From contig JAQUUC010000008.1 of NCBI GenBank assembly GCA_028694105.1, forward strand, positions 34,230 through 98,229: a stretch of DNA of 64,000 bases, read 5' to 3'. The position numbers and the translations under genes were made by a program. Each line of letters opens with the position of its first letter. The stretch's first letter is position 1. Of this stretch, positions 10,146-19,297 are shown piece by piece. Source of the stretch: Hespellia sp. (GTDB lineage: Bacteria; Bacillota; Clostridia; Lachnospirales; Lachnospiraceae). A model generated the notes under the pieces. That model was given only the letters and a program-made list of their open reading frames with translations. It did no database searches and had not been told where the DNA came from.

Positions 10146-10182
10146 GAAGATATTGTCGTTACGATAATATCTTCTTTTTTTT
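10146..10182 (+). terminator. Rho-independent terminator
   Basis: GAAGATATTGTCG TTA CGATAATATCTTC followed by T-run. Confidence 0.75.
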
Positions 10183-10237
10183 GTGGTGTAATAAGCCTAT
10201 TTTGTTATGACAAAAGATATAAAAAAATATTATTAAA

Positions 10238-10294
10238 ATACTTTGTTTAAATGTTATAATAAGTATTGACAAAAACGATGCCGCATAGTATGAT
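10238..10294 (+). promoter_or_regulatory. Promoter with overlapping dyad (ATACTT...AAGTAT)
   Basis: TTGACA 10266-10271, 17-nt spacer, TATGAT 10289-10294; dyad ATACTT 10238 / AAGTAT 10261 overlaps -35. Confidence 0.6.
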
Positions 10295-10339
10295 TTTACT
10301 AAAGTAAAAAGTAAATTGAGAAAAATGGAGGTAATGAAA

Positions 10340-11332
10340 ATGGCAAGACCAGTAACATTAATAACCGGACAGTGGGCAGATCTTCCTTTCGAGGAGATAT
10401 GCGCATTAGCAAAACAGATGGGATATGACGGACTTGAGATTGCATGCTGGGGAAATCACCTGGATATTAACCGTGCAGCGGAAGATTCGGAGTATTTACA
10501 ATGGATTCTCGATACTTTAAAGAAGAACGGACTGATCTGCAAAGCGATTGCTACACATGTCATTGGGCAGTGTGTCGGAGACTATGATGATCCCCGGCTT
10601 GATAATTTTGCACCCGGCGAATGTGCGGGTAAGCCGGATGAGATTCGTGCATGGGCAGTCAGGACAATGATGAATGCGCCTAAAGTTGCGAAGATGATGG
10701 GTGTTCATATCATCACAGGATTTGTGGGATCACCAATCTGGAAGTATTTATATTCATTCCCACAGACAACAGAAGAGATGGTAGAAGCTGGATATCAGGA
10801 GATTTATGACTTATGGAAACCAATCATGGATGAGTGCAAAGCAAATGATGTGAAATTCGCACTTGAAGTACATCCGGGAGAAATCGCATTTGACTACTAC
10901 TCAACAAAGAGATTATTAGAAAAATTTGCTGATGTTCCAGAATTTGGTATCAACTTTGACCCAAGCCACTTAATCTGGCAGGGAGTTACACCACATGTAT
11001 TTTTGAATGACTTCATTGATCGTGTATATCATGTACATATGAAAGATGCAGCAGTTACATTAGACGGTAAGACTGGCTTACTTGGATCACATATCGACTT
11101 TGGTTCTCTGAAGAGAGGATGGAACTTCCGTTCATTAGGACATGGAGATGTGAATTTTGAAGAGATTATTCGTGTATTAAATGAGTACAACTACCAGGGA
11201 CCACTTTCTGTTGAATGGGAAGATTCAGGCATGGAGAGAGTTTATGGTGGAACAGAAGCTGCAGCTTTCGTTCGTAAAGTTGATTTTGCACCTTCCGATG
11301 TAGCATTTGATGCAGCTATCGCAACCAAGTAG
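10340..11332 (+). CDS. Sugar phosphate isomerase/epimerase (IolE-like TIM barrel)
   Basis: GYDGLEIACWGNHLD, ALEVHPGEIAFD, INFDPSHLIWQG, VYHVHMKD, GPLSVEWEDSG; ATG 10340 after ggagg. Confidence 0.88.
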   Translation: MARPVTLITGQWADLPFEEICALAKQMGYDGLEIACWGNHLDINRAAEDSEYLQWILDTLKKNGLICKAIATHVIGQCVGDYDDPRLDNFAPGECAGKPDEIRAWAVRTMMNAPKVAKMMGVHIITGFVGSPIWKYLYSFPQTTEEMVEAGYQEIYDLWKPIMDECKANDVKFALEVHPGEIAFDYYSTKRLLEKFADVPEFGINFDPSHLIWQGVTPHVFLNDFIDRVYHVHMKDAAVTLDGKTGLLGSHIDFGSLKRGWNFRSLGHGDVNFEEIIRVLNEYNYQGPLSVEWEDSGMERVYGGTEAAAFVRKVDFAPSDVAFDAAIATK

Positions 11333-11348
11333 TCGGAGGGAGCATGTA

Positions 11349-12497
11349 ATGGAGAAGAGATTAAGTTATGGAATGGTAGGTGGAAGCCTTACAGCATTTA
11401 TCGGAGGCGTACACAGAGTTGGCGTTGATTTTGATGGAAGAGCATTTTTAAAAGCCGGATGCTTTAGTCAGAATGATGCAAAGAATAAAGAATGTGCAGA
11501 ATTTTACCAGGTGGATGATGATCGCACATACGGTAGTTTTCAGGAGATGGCTCAAAAAGAAGGTGCAAGAGAGGATGGAATTGATTTCGTTACAATCACA
11601 GCACCGAATCATGTTCACTACGAAGCAGCAAAAGCATTTTTAGAGAATGGAATTCATGTGCTTTGTGAAAAACCGCTTTGCTTTGAAGTTGGACAGGCAG
11701 AAGAACTGAAAAAACTGGCAGAAGAAAAAAATCTTCTTTTCTGTGTGAACTATTCTTACTCAGGAAATGCAATGGTTAAAGAAGCAAGAGAACTGATTAC
11801 AAGTGGATATATCGGCGATGTCATTAACGTAAATGCAGAATATCTGCAGGAATATCTGGTGGATGATATTGGAGCCGGAGATCAGGTGATGGTAAAGCTT
11901 TCTTCATGGAGAAAAGATCCGGAAGTGGCAGGTGCTTCGAACTGTGTTGGAGACATTGGAACACACATTGAGAATACAGTCAGCTACATGACTGGTCTAA
12001 AGTTAAAGAGAGTTGCGGCTAAGCTGGACTACTGGGGACAGCCGTTAGACCTGAATGCAAATATTCTTGTTGAATTTGAAAATGGAGCACACGGAGTATT
12101 CTGTTCGTCACAGGTATGTGTCGGACATATGAATGGTCTTGTGGTTAGAATTTTCGGAACAAAAGGTGCAATTGAATGGGTTCAGGAAAATCCGAATATT
12201 CTTTATGTCACATTAAAAGGACAGCCGACACAGATTTATAACCGTGGCATGGGATATGTGACAGATCGCACCGCAGAGGTCAGCAGAATTCCATCGGGAC
12301 ATCCGGAAGGACTTTATGTAGCTTTTGCAAATATATACAGAACATGGATTTCCAGCATTTTGAAACTGAAAAATGGTGAAAAACTGAGCGGATATGATTA
12401 TGATTTCCCATGCTTGGATGATGGAATCGAAGGTGTGAAATTTATTCAGGCATGCGTTAAGAGCAGTCAAGGCGATGCCGCCTGGACAGAAGTGTAG
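11349..12497 (+). CDS. Gfo/Idh/MocA family oxidoreductase
   Basis: YGMVGGS, DFVTITAPNHVHYEAAKAFLENGIHVLCEKPL motif. Confidence 0.9.
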   Translation: MEKRLSYGMVGGSLTAFIGGVHRVGVDFDGRAFLKAGCFSQNDAKNKECAEFYQVDDDRTYGSFQEMAQKEGAREDGIDFVTITAPNHVHYEAAKAFLENGIHVLCEKPLCFEVGQAEELKKLAEEKNLLFCVNYSYSGNAMVKEARELITSGYIGDVINVNAEYLQEYLVDDIGAGDQVMVKLSSWRKDPEVAGASNCVGDIGTHIENTVSYMTGLKLKRVAAKLDYWGQPLDLNANILVEFENGAHGVFCSSQVCVGHMNGLVVRIFGTKGAIEWVQENPNILYVTLKGQPTQIYNRGMGYVTDRTAEVSRIPSGHPEGLYVAFANIYRTWISSILKLKNGEKLSGYDYDFPCLDDGIEGVKFIQACVKSSQGDAAWTEV

Positions 12498-12569
12498 TCA
12501 CAACAAATTAGGGATAATTGAGTTAGGATTCAATTTAATCTAAAACGTGAAAGAGAGAGGAAAAAGTTT

Positions 12570-14228
12570 ATGGAAAAGAGAACTATGAAAAAAGTTTTAG
12601 CAGCAGCTTTAGCAACCGCAATGGTTGCAACAATGGCTGGATGCGGTGGCTCGGGAAGTTCTAAAGGAAGCGATGCCTCAGCAGACACAAGTAAAAAAGT
12701 AACAAGCGTATCGGATATTGCAATCAACGAACCAGGTGTAGATGCGACAGGATATGAAGATGAAACAGCACCGGAAGGTGTTCAGGCAGGAACAGAATTT
12801 CATTACTGGTCAAATTATGATATTCCAATCTATTGTCCATGGATGGATAACAGAGCAGCTGTATTGAGTTATCAGATTTATTCCAACCTTTTAGTAAAAT
12901 ATAAAGGCGACCGTAATGATATCAGAGGAGACCTTGCAGAGTCTTATGAAGTATCGGATGATGGACTTGTATGGACCTTTAAATTAAGAGAAGATGCAAA
13001 ATTCTCAGACGGTTGTGCAGTAGAGGCAGAAGACTTTATTGCAACGTGGGATGTTATGCAGCAGTATCAGCCACGTCCATTCTCATCAGTTGCAAGTTAT
13101 GAGGCAGTTGATGCGCACACACTGAAGGTTACACTTTCTGCTCCAAACCCGACATTCATCTATGAATTACCATCTCAGAGAATCTATGGTGTTGTATGTA
13201 AAGATGAACTTGAAAAATATGGTCCGGAAGACAACAGATCAGCAGTCGGTACAGGTCCTTTCTATGTAGAAGAATACAAAACCGGCGAATCATTTAAATT
13301 AAAAGCTGTTGAAGATTACTGGAACGAAGATATGCAGGCACATATTGAGACTGTATATATTGATATCATCGCTGATGAGAACACAGCTCTTATGGGACTG
13401 ATGGATGGATCTATCAACTGTATGAACACTGTTGATATTGAAATTATGAACAATGTAATTGATAATGATCTTACACTCGCATTGATTGAAGACCGCGAGA
13501 ATCCATTCTGGCTTAATGCAGCAAAGGTTGAAGTGTTAAAAGATCCTATCGTTCGTGAGGCACTTTGTCACATGGTGAATTGGGATGACCTTTCAGCGTT
13601 AGTATATGATGGATTATATCCACATCCAAACAGTTATTTTACTGGCGAAGAAGCACCGGAATACTCTTCTAAATATGACTATGACCCAGACCTTGGTGTC
13701 AAGATGTTAGAGGATGCAGGTTATAAACTTTCTGATATTAAATTTGAAATTCTTGCTGACCCAGACTTCACAAACCTTGAAGTTGCTATGGTTCAACAGT
13801 TTAATGATCTTGGACTTACAGGCATTACGACAGTAACATATGACGGAGCTACATGTTATGGTATGTTAAAATCAGGTACATATGATTCATTCCCATGCCA
13901 CAATGGATATGATCCAGAGTCACCACTTACACCATTCACAATGGGATTAATTGAAGGTGGAACTCAGCCGTGTATGTTCTTAAAGGCAGCAGATCCAGAC
14001 AAATATGCAGAAGCTGAAGCGTTATATAACGCAGCAGCGACTTCAGGAGACTTGGAGACATTTAACGATAACATGAACAAACTTGAGAACTTGGTTCAGG
14101 AAGAATGCCTTGCACTTGGCGGACTTCAGGTTATTCGTGGATATGCATTTACAAGTGATGTTCGTGGCGCATATATATCACCAGTATCATCAGAAATTCA
14201 GATGTCATTCTTATATATGGCAGAGTAG
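12570..14228 (+). CDS. ABC transporter substrate-binding lipoprotein (SBP_bac_5, Dpp/Opp type)
   Basis: Signal peptide and lipobox (MVATMAGCGGSG); DLAESYEVSDDGLVWTFKLREDAKFSDG motif. Confidence 0.92.
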   Translation: MEKRTMKKVLAAALATAMVATMAGCGGSGSSKGSDASADTSKKVTSVSDIAINEPGVDATGYEDETAPEGVQAGTEFHYWSNYDIPIYCPWMDNRAAVLSYQIYSNLLVKYKGDRNDIRGDLAESYEVSDDGLVWTFKLREDAKFSDGCAVEAEDFIATWDVMQQYQPRPFSSVASYEAVDAHTLKVTLSAPNPTFIYELPSQRIYGVVCKDELEKYGPEDNRSAVGTGPFYVEEYKTGESFKLKAVEDYWNEDMQAHIETVYIDIIADENTALMGLMDGSINCMNTVDIEIMNNVIDNDLTLALIEDRENPFWLNAAKVEVLKDPIVREALCHMVNWDDLSALVYDGLYPHPNSYFTGEEAPEYSSKYDYDPDLGVKMLEDAGYKLSDIKFEILADPDFTNLEVAMVQQFNDLGLTGITTVTYDGATCYGMLKSGTYDSFPCHNGYDPESPLTPFTMGLIEGGTQPCMFLKAADPDKYAEAEALYNAAATSGDLETFNDNMNKLENLVQEECLALGGLQVIRGYAFTSDVRGAYISPVSSEIQMSFLYMAE

Positions 14229-14281
14229 CAGCGATTTCTATAATTTAATGATGAATGAATCCTAACTAATTTGTTTCATAA

Positions 14282-14320
14282 GGGAACTGTCTGACCCTAA
14301 TCAGATAGTTCCCATTTTTT
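14282..14320 (+). terminator. Terminator/attenuator hairpin between SBP and permease genes
   Basis: GGGAACTGTCTGA CCCTAA TCAGATAGTTCCC ATTTTTT. Confidence 0.75.
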
Positions 14321-14364
14321 AAGATAAAAACTCAGAGTTATCGTAGTTTGGTGGAGGACCTTAT

Positions 14365-15342
14365 ATGTTAAAGTATGTTATTAAAAGAATTATCATGGTT
14401 CCATTTTTACTTATAGCGATTGCTGCATTTGTATTTATTCTGCTGAATCTTTCAGCAGCGGATCCTGTTTTGATGATGATGCCTTCAGAATACACACAGG
14501 AAGATTATGATGCAACAGCAAAAGAATTTGGCTTAGACAAATCAAAACCAGAGCAGTTTGTAAATTGGGTTGTTGATGCAGTCCAATTAGATTTTGGCAC
14601 TTCTTATAAATCAAAAGCACCTGTATCGGATGAAGTCCTTTTCCGTGTACCGGTCAGCTTGAAACTTGCGTTGATTACAACGCTGATTATGATTGCAATA
14701 GGAGTTCCGATGGGAGTAATGTGCGCGGTGAAGCAATATTCCGTGTATGATAATATTGTGAATGTCCTGTCAAAATTTCTGGCATCCATTCCGGGCTTCT
14801 GGCTTGGACTTATGCTGATTATTGTTTTTTCAGTCGATTTAGGATGGGTTCCATCGCATGGAATGAATGGATTTAAGAGCTGGATTCTTCCAGTATTCAC
14901 ATTTTTGCTTCCATACCTTGGAAACTATGTAAGACAGGTCCGCAGTGCGATGCTTGACTGTATTCGTCAGGATTATGTAAGAACTTCAAGAGCAAAGGGA
15001 CAGAAAGAATCGGTTGTTATTTTCCATGATACATTGAAAAATGCATTATTGCCGATTATCACCCTGACGGGTGGAACATTTGCGTCCATGATTGGTGGAG
15101 CTGTTATGATTGAGCAGGTATTTGCATTTCCTGGAATCGGATTAAAGGTTCTGGAAGGAATCAATAACCGAGATATGCCGGTGATTCTTGCCTGTACCAT
15201 GATTTTAGCACTCTTCACAATCGGTGCACAGCTCATTATTGACATCTTATATGCGGTAGTTGACCCTCGTATCAGAAGTACGTTTTCAAAGAAGAAAAAA
15301 GATAATACACCTAAGCTTGCGACAGAAGGGGGGATAAAGTAA
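14365..15342 (+). CDS. ABC transporter permease (DppB-like)
   Basis: VRTSRAKGQKESVVIFHDTLKNALLPIITLTG EAA-loop region, N-terminal TM; gene order SBP-perm-perm-ATPase-ATPase. Confidence 0.92.
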   Translation: MLKYVIKRIIMVPFLLIAIAAFVFILLNLSAADPVLMMMPSEYTQEDYDATAKEFGLDKSKPEQFVNWVVDAVQLDFGTSYKSKAPVSDEVLFRVPVSLKLALITTLIMIAIGVPMGVMCAVKQYSVYDNIVNVLSKFLASIPGFWLGLMLIIVFSVDLGWVPSHGMNGFKSWILPVFTFLLPYLGNYVRQVRSAMLDCIRQDYVRTSRAKGQKESVVIFHDTLKNALLPIITLTGGTFASMIGGAVMIEQVFAFPGIGLKVLEGINNRDMPVILACTMILALFTIGAQLIIDILYAVVDPRIRSTFSKKKKDNTPKLATEGGIK

Positions 15343-16232
15343 TGAGTAAACAGAGCGATTTGAAAAAACAATACAAAAAACGTGGCCAGATGGCAGAGGC
15401 GTGGGGCCGTATGAAAACACAGCCACTCGCAGTGATTTCGCTGGTAATTGTACTGATTATGGTTTTTGTTGCCATATTTGCGGACATCCTTGTTCCTTAT
15501 AGCGCAGCAGTTACACAACACGGTATGGACAAACTCCTGCCTCCGTTTACATCCGGGCATATTTTAGGAACAGACAACTTTGGCCGTGATATTTTGGCAC
15601 GTATCATTCATGGTACTCGTACTGCCTTGGAAATCGGAGTTATTTCAGCAGGTGCCTCCATTATTATATCAACAATTTTAGCCTGTCTGTGCGCAACCGT
15701 AGGCGGCTGGCTTGACAATATCATCATGCGTGTTATCGATGTCATCAGTTGTATTCCTTCATTGGTAATGGCACTTGCTATCTGTGCAGCTCTTGGAAAT
15801 GGTATTCCACAGCTTGTATTCGCATTGTTCTTTACCGGTATCCCGATGCATACCAAAATGGTTCGAAGTGTTGCTCTCGGAGTAGCAAATATGGATTATG
15901 TTGAATCAGCAGTAGCACTTGGTGCCAAACAAAAGTACATTATGTACAAACATATGGTCCCGAACCTTGCATCCGTCATTATCATCAACGGAACAGCACA
16001 GGTATCCATGAACATTATGATGGGCGCAACACTTGGCTTCGTAGGCCTCGGTGTTAAAGCACCTACTCCTGAATGGGGAACAATGTTAGCTGAAGGTTTG
16101 AACTATATGCTTCGTAATCAGTATATGGTTATGGTTCCTGGTATTGTACTTGCTATCGCAGCATTATTTATCAACTCTCTTGGAGACTGTCTGCGTGATG
16201 CTTTGGATCCACAATTAAAAGGAAGAGCATAG
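15342..16232 (+). CDS. ABC transporter permease (DppC-like)
   Basis: ILGTDNFGRDILARIIHGTRTALEIGV, ALGAKQKYIMYKHMVPNL. Confidence 0.92.
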   Translation: MSKQSDLKKQYKKRGQMAEAWGRMKTQPLAVISLVIVLIMVFVAIFADILVPYSAAVTQHGMDKLLPPFTSGHILGTDNFGRDILARIIHGTRTALEIGVISAGASIIISTILACLCATVGGWLDNIIMRVIDVISCIPSLVMALAICAALGNGIPQLVFALFFTGIPMHTKMVRSVALGVANMDYVESAVALGAKQKYIMYKHMVPNLASVIIINGTAQVSMNIMMGATLGFVGLGVKAPTPEWGTMLAEGLNYMLRNQYMVMVPGIVLAIAALFINSLGDCLRDALDPQLKGRA

Positions 16233-16246
16233 GAGGCACGTTAAAA

Positions 16247-17227
16247 ATGGGAGAAAAATTATTAGAAATAAAAGACTATAGTGTTACATTTACATCTGAT
16301 AAAGTTGATTTCTATGCTGTAAATCATGTGAATCTTACGGTGGAAAAGGGAGAAGCCTTGGGACTGGTAGGAGAGACCGGTGCAGGAAAAACAACAACAG
16401 CCCTTTCTATCATGGGCTTGTTATCAAAATACGGTACAAAAACAGATGGAGAAATTTGGTTTGACGGTAAACAGCTGACAGGGATGAAAGAAAAAGACTA
16501 CCGTAAAATACGTGGAAAACATATCTCTATGATTTTTCAAGATCCGATGACATCCTTAAATCCAGTATTTCCGGTTGGAAATCAGATTGCCGATGTAATT
16601 AAGATTCATAATCCAAAAATGAATCAGAATGATGTAAATTCAAAAGTAGATGAGATTATGAAGATGGTAGGTATCTCTGCAGAGAGAAAATTCGATTATC
16701 CGCATCAGTTTTCCGGTGGTATGAAGCAGCGTATCGTTATTGCGATTGCGATTGCATGTAATCCGGAACTTCTGATTGCAGATGAACCTACAACAGCGCT
16801 TGATGTAACAATACAGGCACAGGTTATTAAGATGATGCGACAGCTGCAGCAGGAACTAAATTCTTCGGTCATCCTGATCACACATGATTTGGGAATTGTT
16901 GCGAACTTCTGTGATAAAGTTGCGATTATGTACGGAGGCGAGATTGTAGAAAGCGGTACATTGGAAGATATCTTTGACAAGAGTTTGCCACATCATCCTT
17001 ATACGATTGGGTTATTTAATTCACTGCCAAACATTGCAGAGAAGACAGAACGACTAAAACCAATTTTAGGTCTGACACCGCATCCATCAGAATTGCCGCA
17101 AGGATGCAAGTTCCATCCTCGTTGTCCGGAATGTCTGGATAAATGTAAAAGTGGCGATATTCCTTCGCTGTATACAGACGGAACACACTGTATTCAATGT
17201 CATTTATATCATAAGGAGGATGCTTAA
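16247..17227 (+). CDS. ABC transporter ATP-binding protein (DppD-like)
   Basis: GETGAGKTTTA Walker A, FSGGMKQRIVIA signature, LLIADEPTTALD Walker B, C-terminal oligopeptide motif CKFHPRCPECLDKC. Confidence 0.95.
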   Translation: MGEKLLEIKDYSVTFTSDKVDFYAVNHVNLTVEKGEALGLVGETGAGKTTTALSIMGLLSKYGTKTDGEIWFDGKQLTGMKEKDYRKIRGKHISMIFQDPMTSLNPVFPVGNQIADVIKIHNPKMNQNDVNSKVDEIMKMVGISAERKFDYPHQFSGGMKQRIVIAIAIACNPELLIADEPTTALDVTIQAQVIKMMRQLQQELNSSVILITHDLGIVANFCDKVAIMYGGEIVESGTLEDIFDKSLPHHPYTIGLFNSLPNIAEKTERLKPILGLTPHPSELPQGCKFHPRCPECLDKCKSGDIPSLYTDGTHCIQCHLYHKEDA

Positions 17228-17229
17228 TT

Positions 17230-18195
17230 ATGGCTGAAGAAAAATTATTACTCGAAGTAAAAGAATTGAAAAAATACTTCGATACTCCAAGAGGAAAGTT
17301 ACATGCTGTTGACGGAGTTTCATTCAAACTTAACAGAGGTAAGACAATTGGTGTCGTTGGAGAGTCCGGTTGTGGCAAATCCACATTGGGAAGAACCATT
17401 CTTAGGCTGATCGACTCTACAGAAGGACAAGTTCTTTTTGATGGAAAAGACATCACCCATGTTTCAGGAGAGGAACTTCTGAAATTACGCAGTGAGATGC
17501 AGATTATTTTTCAGGATCCGTTTTCATCATTAGATCCGAAGATGACAGTATCCCAGATTATTGAAGAACCGTTAAAAATTCATAAAGTATATAAAGATAA
17601 AAAAGAAAGAGAAGCAAGAGTAGTCGAGCTTATGGAAATCGTAGGACTTGATGAGCGTTATATTAATACATATCCTCATGAGTTGGACGGTGGACGCCGT
17701 CAGCGTATCGGTATTGCGCGTTCGATTGCATTAGATCCAAAATTTATCGTGTGTGATGAACCTGTATCTGCATTGGACGTATCGATTCAGGCACAGATTT
17801 TGAACCTGATGATGGATCTGAAAGATCAGCATGGGTATACTTACATGTTTATTACACATGACCTTTCTGTTGTAAAACATATCAGTGATGAAATTTTAGT
17901 TCTTTATCTTGGAACGATGGTAGAGAAGACATCATCTGACCGTTTATTTAAAAACCCGATTCATCCATACACAAAAGCACTTCTTTCCGCAATTCCAATT
18001 CCGGATATTGCCTACAAAGGAAGAGAGGCCCAAGTTATGAAAGGGGAGGTTACATCGCCGATCGAACCACCGGAAGGATGCCGTTTTGCAGCGAGATGTC
18101 CGCTTGCAACAGATAAATGTCGTTCGGAATCTCCGGCATTTGTTGAAGTGGAAGAAGATCATTTTGTAGCATGCCACTATTGGGATAAACAATAA
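17230..18195 (+). CDS. ABC transporter ATP-binding protein (DppF-like)
   Basis: GESGCGKSTLG Walker A, LDGGRRQRIGIARSI signature, FIVCDEPVSALD Walker B, CRFAARCPLATDKC. Confidence 0.95.
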   Translation: MAEEKLLLEVKELKKYFDTPRGKLHAVDGVSFKLNRGKTIGVVGESGCGKSTLGRTILRLIDSTEGQVLFDGKDITHVSGEELLKLRSEMQIIFQDPFSSLDPKMTVSQIIEEPLKIHKVYKDKKEREARVVELMEIVGLDERYINTYPHELDGGRRQRIGIARSIALDPKFIVCDEPVSALDVSIQAQILNLMMDLKDQHGYTYMFITHDLSVVKHISDEILVLYLGTMVEKTSSDRLFKNPIHPYTKALLSAIPIPDIAYKGREAQVMKGEVTSPIEPPEGCRFAARCPLATDKCRSESPAFVEVEEDHFVACHYWDKQ

Positions 18196-18207
18196 TAGAG
18201 TAGAAAA

Positions 18208-18243
18208 TTTAAAATGCCTCACATTATGTGTGGCATTTTAAAT
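18208..18243 (+). terminator. Hairpin after ABC transporter operon (terminator-like, short T tract)
   Basis: AAAATGCCTCACA TTA TGTGTGGCATTTT stem. Confidence 0.5.
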
Positions 18244-18266
18244 TACAAAAAGAAAGTGGGACTTAT

Positions 18267-19145
18267 ATGAGCAAAGAATTATATAATATTTTAATTGTTA
18301 CAGGGATTGTAACTTCGGAGCATGATCCAAAGACAAACAGAATGATAAAAAGAACATTAGAATCAACGGGACGATTTAAAGTGAAAATCACAGAAGAGTT
18401 CCGCGGTGCATCAGCAGAGACAATTGAAGGATATGATGCGATTCTGCTTAATTATGATGGAAAAGTTGACGTGACTGCGCCGTATATTCCGTTGGGAGCA
18501 ACAGCAGAAAAGACACTTTGCGATTATGTCGCAAATGGTGGTGGAATTATTATCTATCATTCATCTGTAATTGCACAAGAGCCTGCTTTTCCGGCTGAAT
18601 TTATCAAGATGACAGGCGCAGACTTTAAGTTTACAAACGGAGGAAGAAAGAATCCGAAGTTGTCATTCCGTGTGGATACGGTGAAGGGAGACCCGATTTG
18701 TGAAGGCGTGCCGGATTTCTGGTATACAGCACAGGATGATTTGTTTGTGAATGTGAAATGGCTGGAAGACAGCAATGTAGAGGTGCTTGCAACTGTATAT
18801 GACGGAGAAGAAGATTACGATATCAGCAGAATGCAAAAACATCTGGCAAGAGATTATGAGAATATTGATCTCTCAAAACTGGAAAACTTGAATCAGGATA
18901 ATCCTGTTGTCTGGAAAAACACATATGGAAAAGGTCGCGTGTTTGTTCCGTTTATAGGACATGGAATCGATACAATCCGCAGAGCAGAATTTGTTTCCAT
19001 TCTTGCAAAAGGTTGTGAGTGGGCATGCTGCGGTGAGGTAACCATTCCGTATCCGGATCTGCAGAATGAACGCAGATTTGCCGCATGGCCATATTACGAT
19101 AATGTGTCTCTGGCAAAGCTTGCAGAGCTGACAGAAGGAATGTAA
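18267..19145 (+). CDS. ThuA-like domain protein
   Basis: NILIVTG ... YDAILLNYDG ... GGGIIIYHSS ... AQDDLFVNVKW ... PVVWKNTYGKGRVFVPFIGHG pattern of ThuA/class I GATase-like fold. Confidence 0.8.
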   Translation: MSKELYNILIVTGIVTSEHDPKTNRMIKRTLESTGRFKVKITEEFRGASAETIEGYDAILLNYDGKVDVTAPYIPLGATAEKTLCDYVANGGGIIIYHSSVIAQEPAFPAEFIKMTGADFKFTNGGRKNPKLSFRVDTVKGDPICEGVPDFWYTAQDDLFVNVKWLEDSNVEVLATVYDGEEDYDISRMQKHLARDYENIDLSKLENLNQDNPVVWKNTYGKGRVFVPFIGHGIDTIRRAEFVSILAKGCEWACCGEVTIPYPDLQNERRFAAWPYYDNVSLAKLAELTEGM

Positions 19146-19161
19146 AAAAGACTTCTTATCA

Positions 19162-19206
19162 AAGCTGTCGGTAGAAGTGAGAGGATTCTATCGGCAGCAG
19201 CTTTTA
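19162..19206 (+). terminator. Rho-independent terminator-like hairpin
   Basis: AAAGCTGTCGGTAGAA ... TTCTATCGGCAGCAGCTTTT. Confidence 0.55.
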
Positions 19207-19221
19207 CAATTACTTTTGCTT

Positions 19222-19268
19222 AATACTTACATAAAAGTATTGACAAGATAAGCGATAAAGTATATGAT
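19222..19268 (+). promoter_or_regulatory. Promoter with overlapping dyad AATACTT...AAGTATT
   Basis: TTGACA 19240-19245, 17-nt spacer, TATGAT 19263-19268; dyad overlaps -35. Confidence 0.6.
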
Positions 19269-19297
19269 TAATCTATAAAAATTAGAGGAGGCATTCT

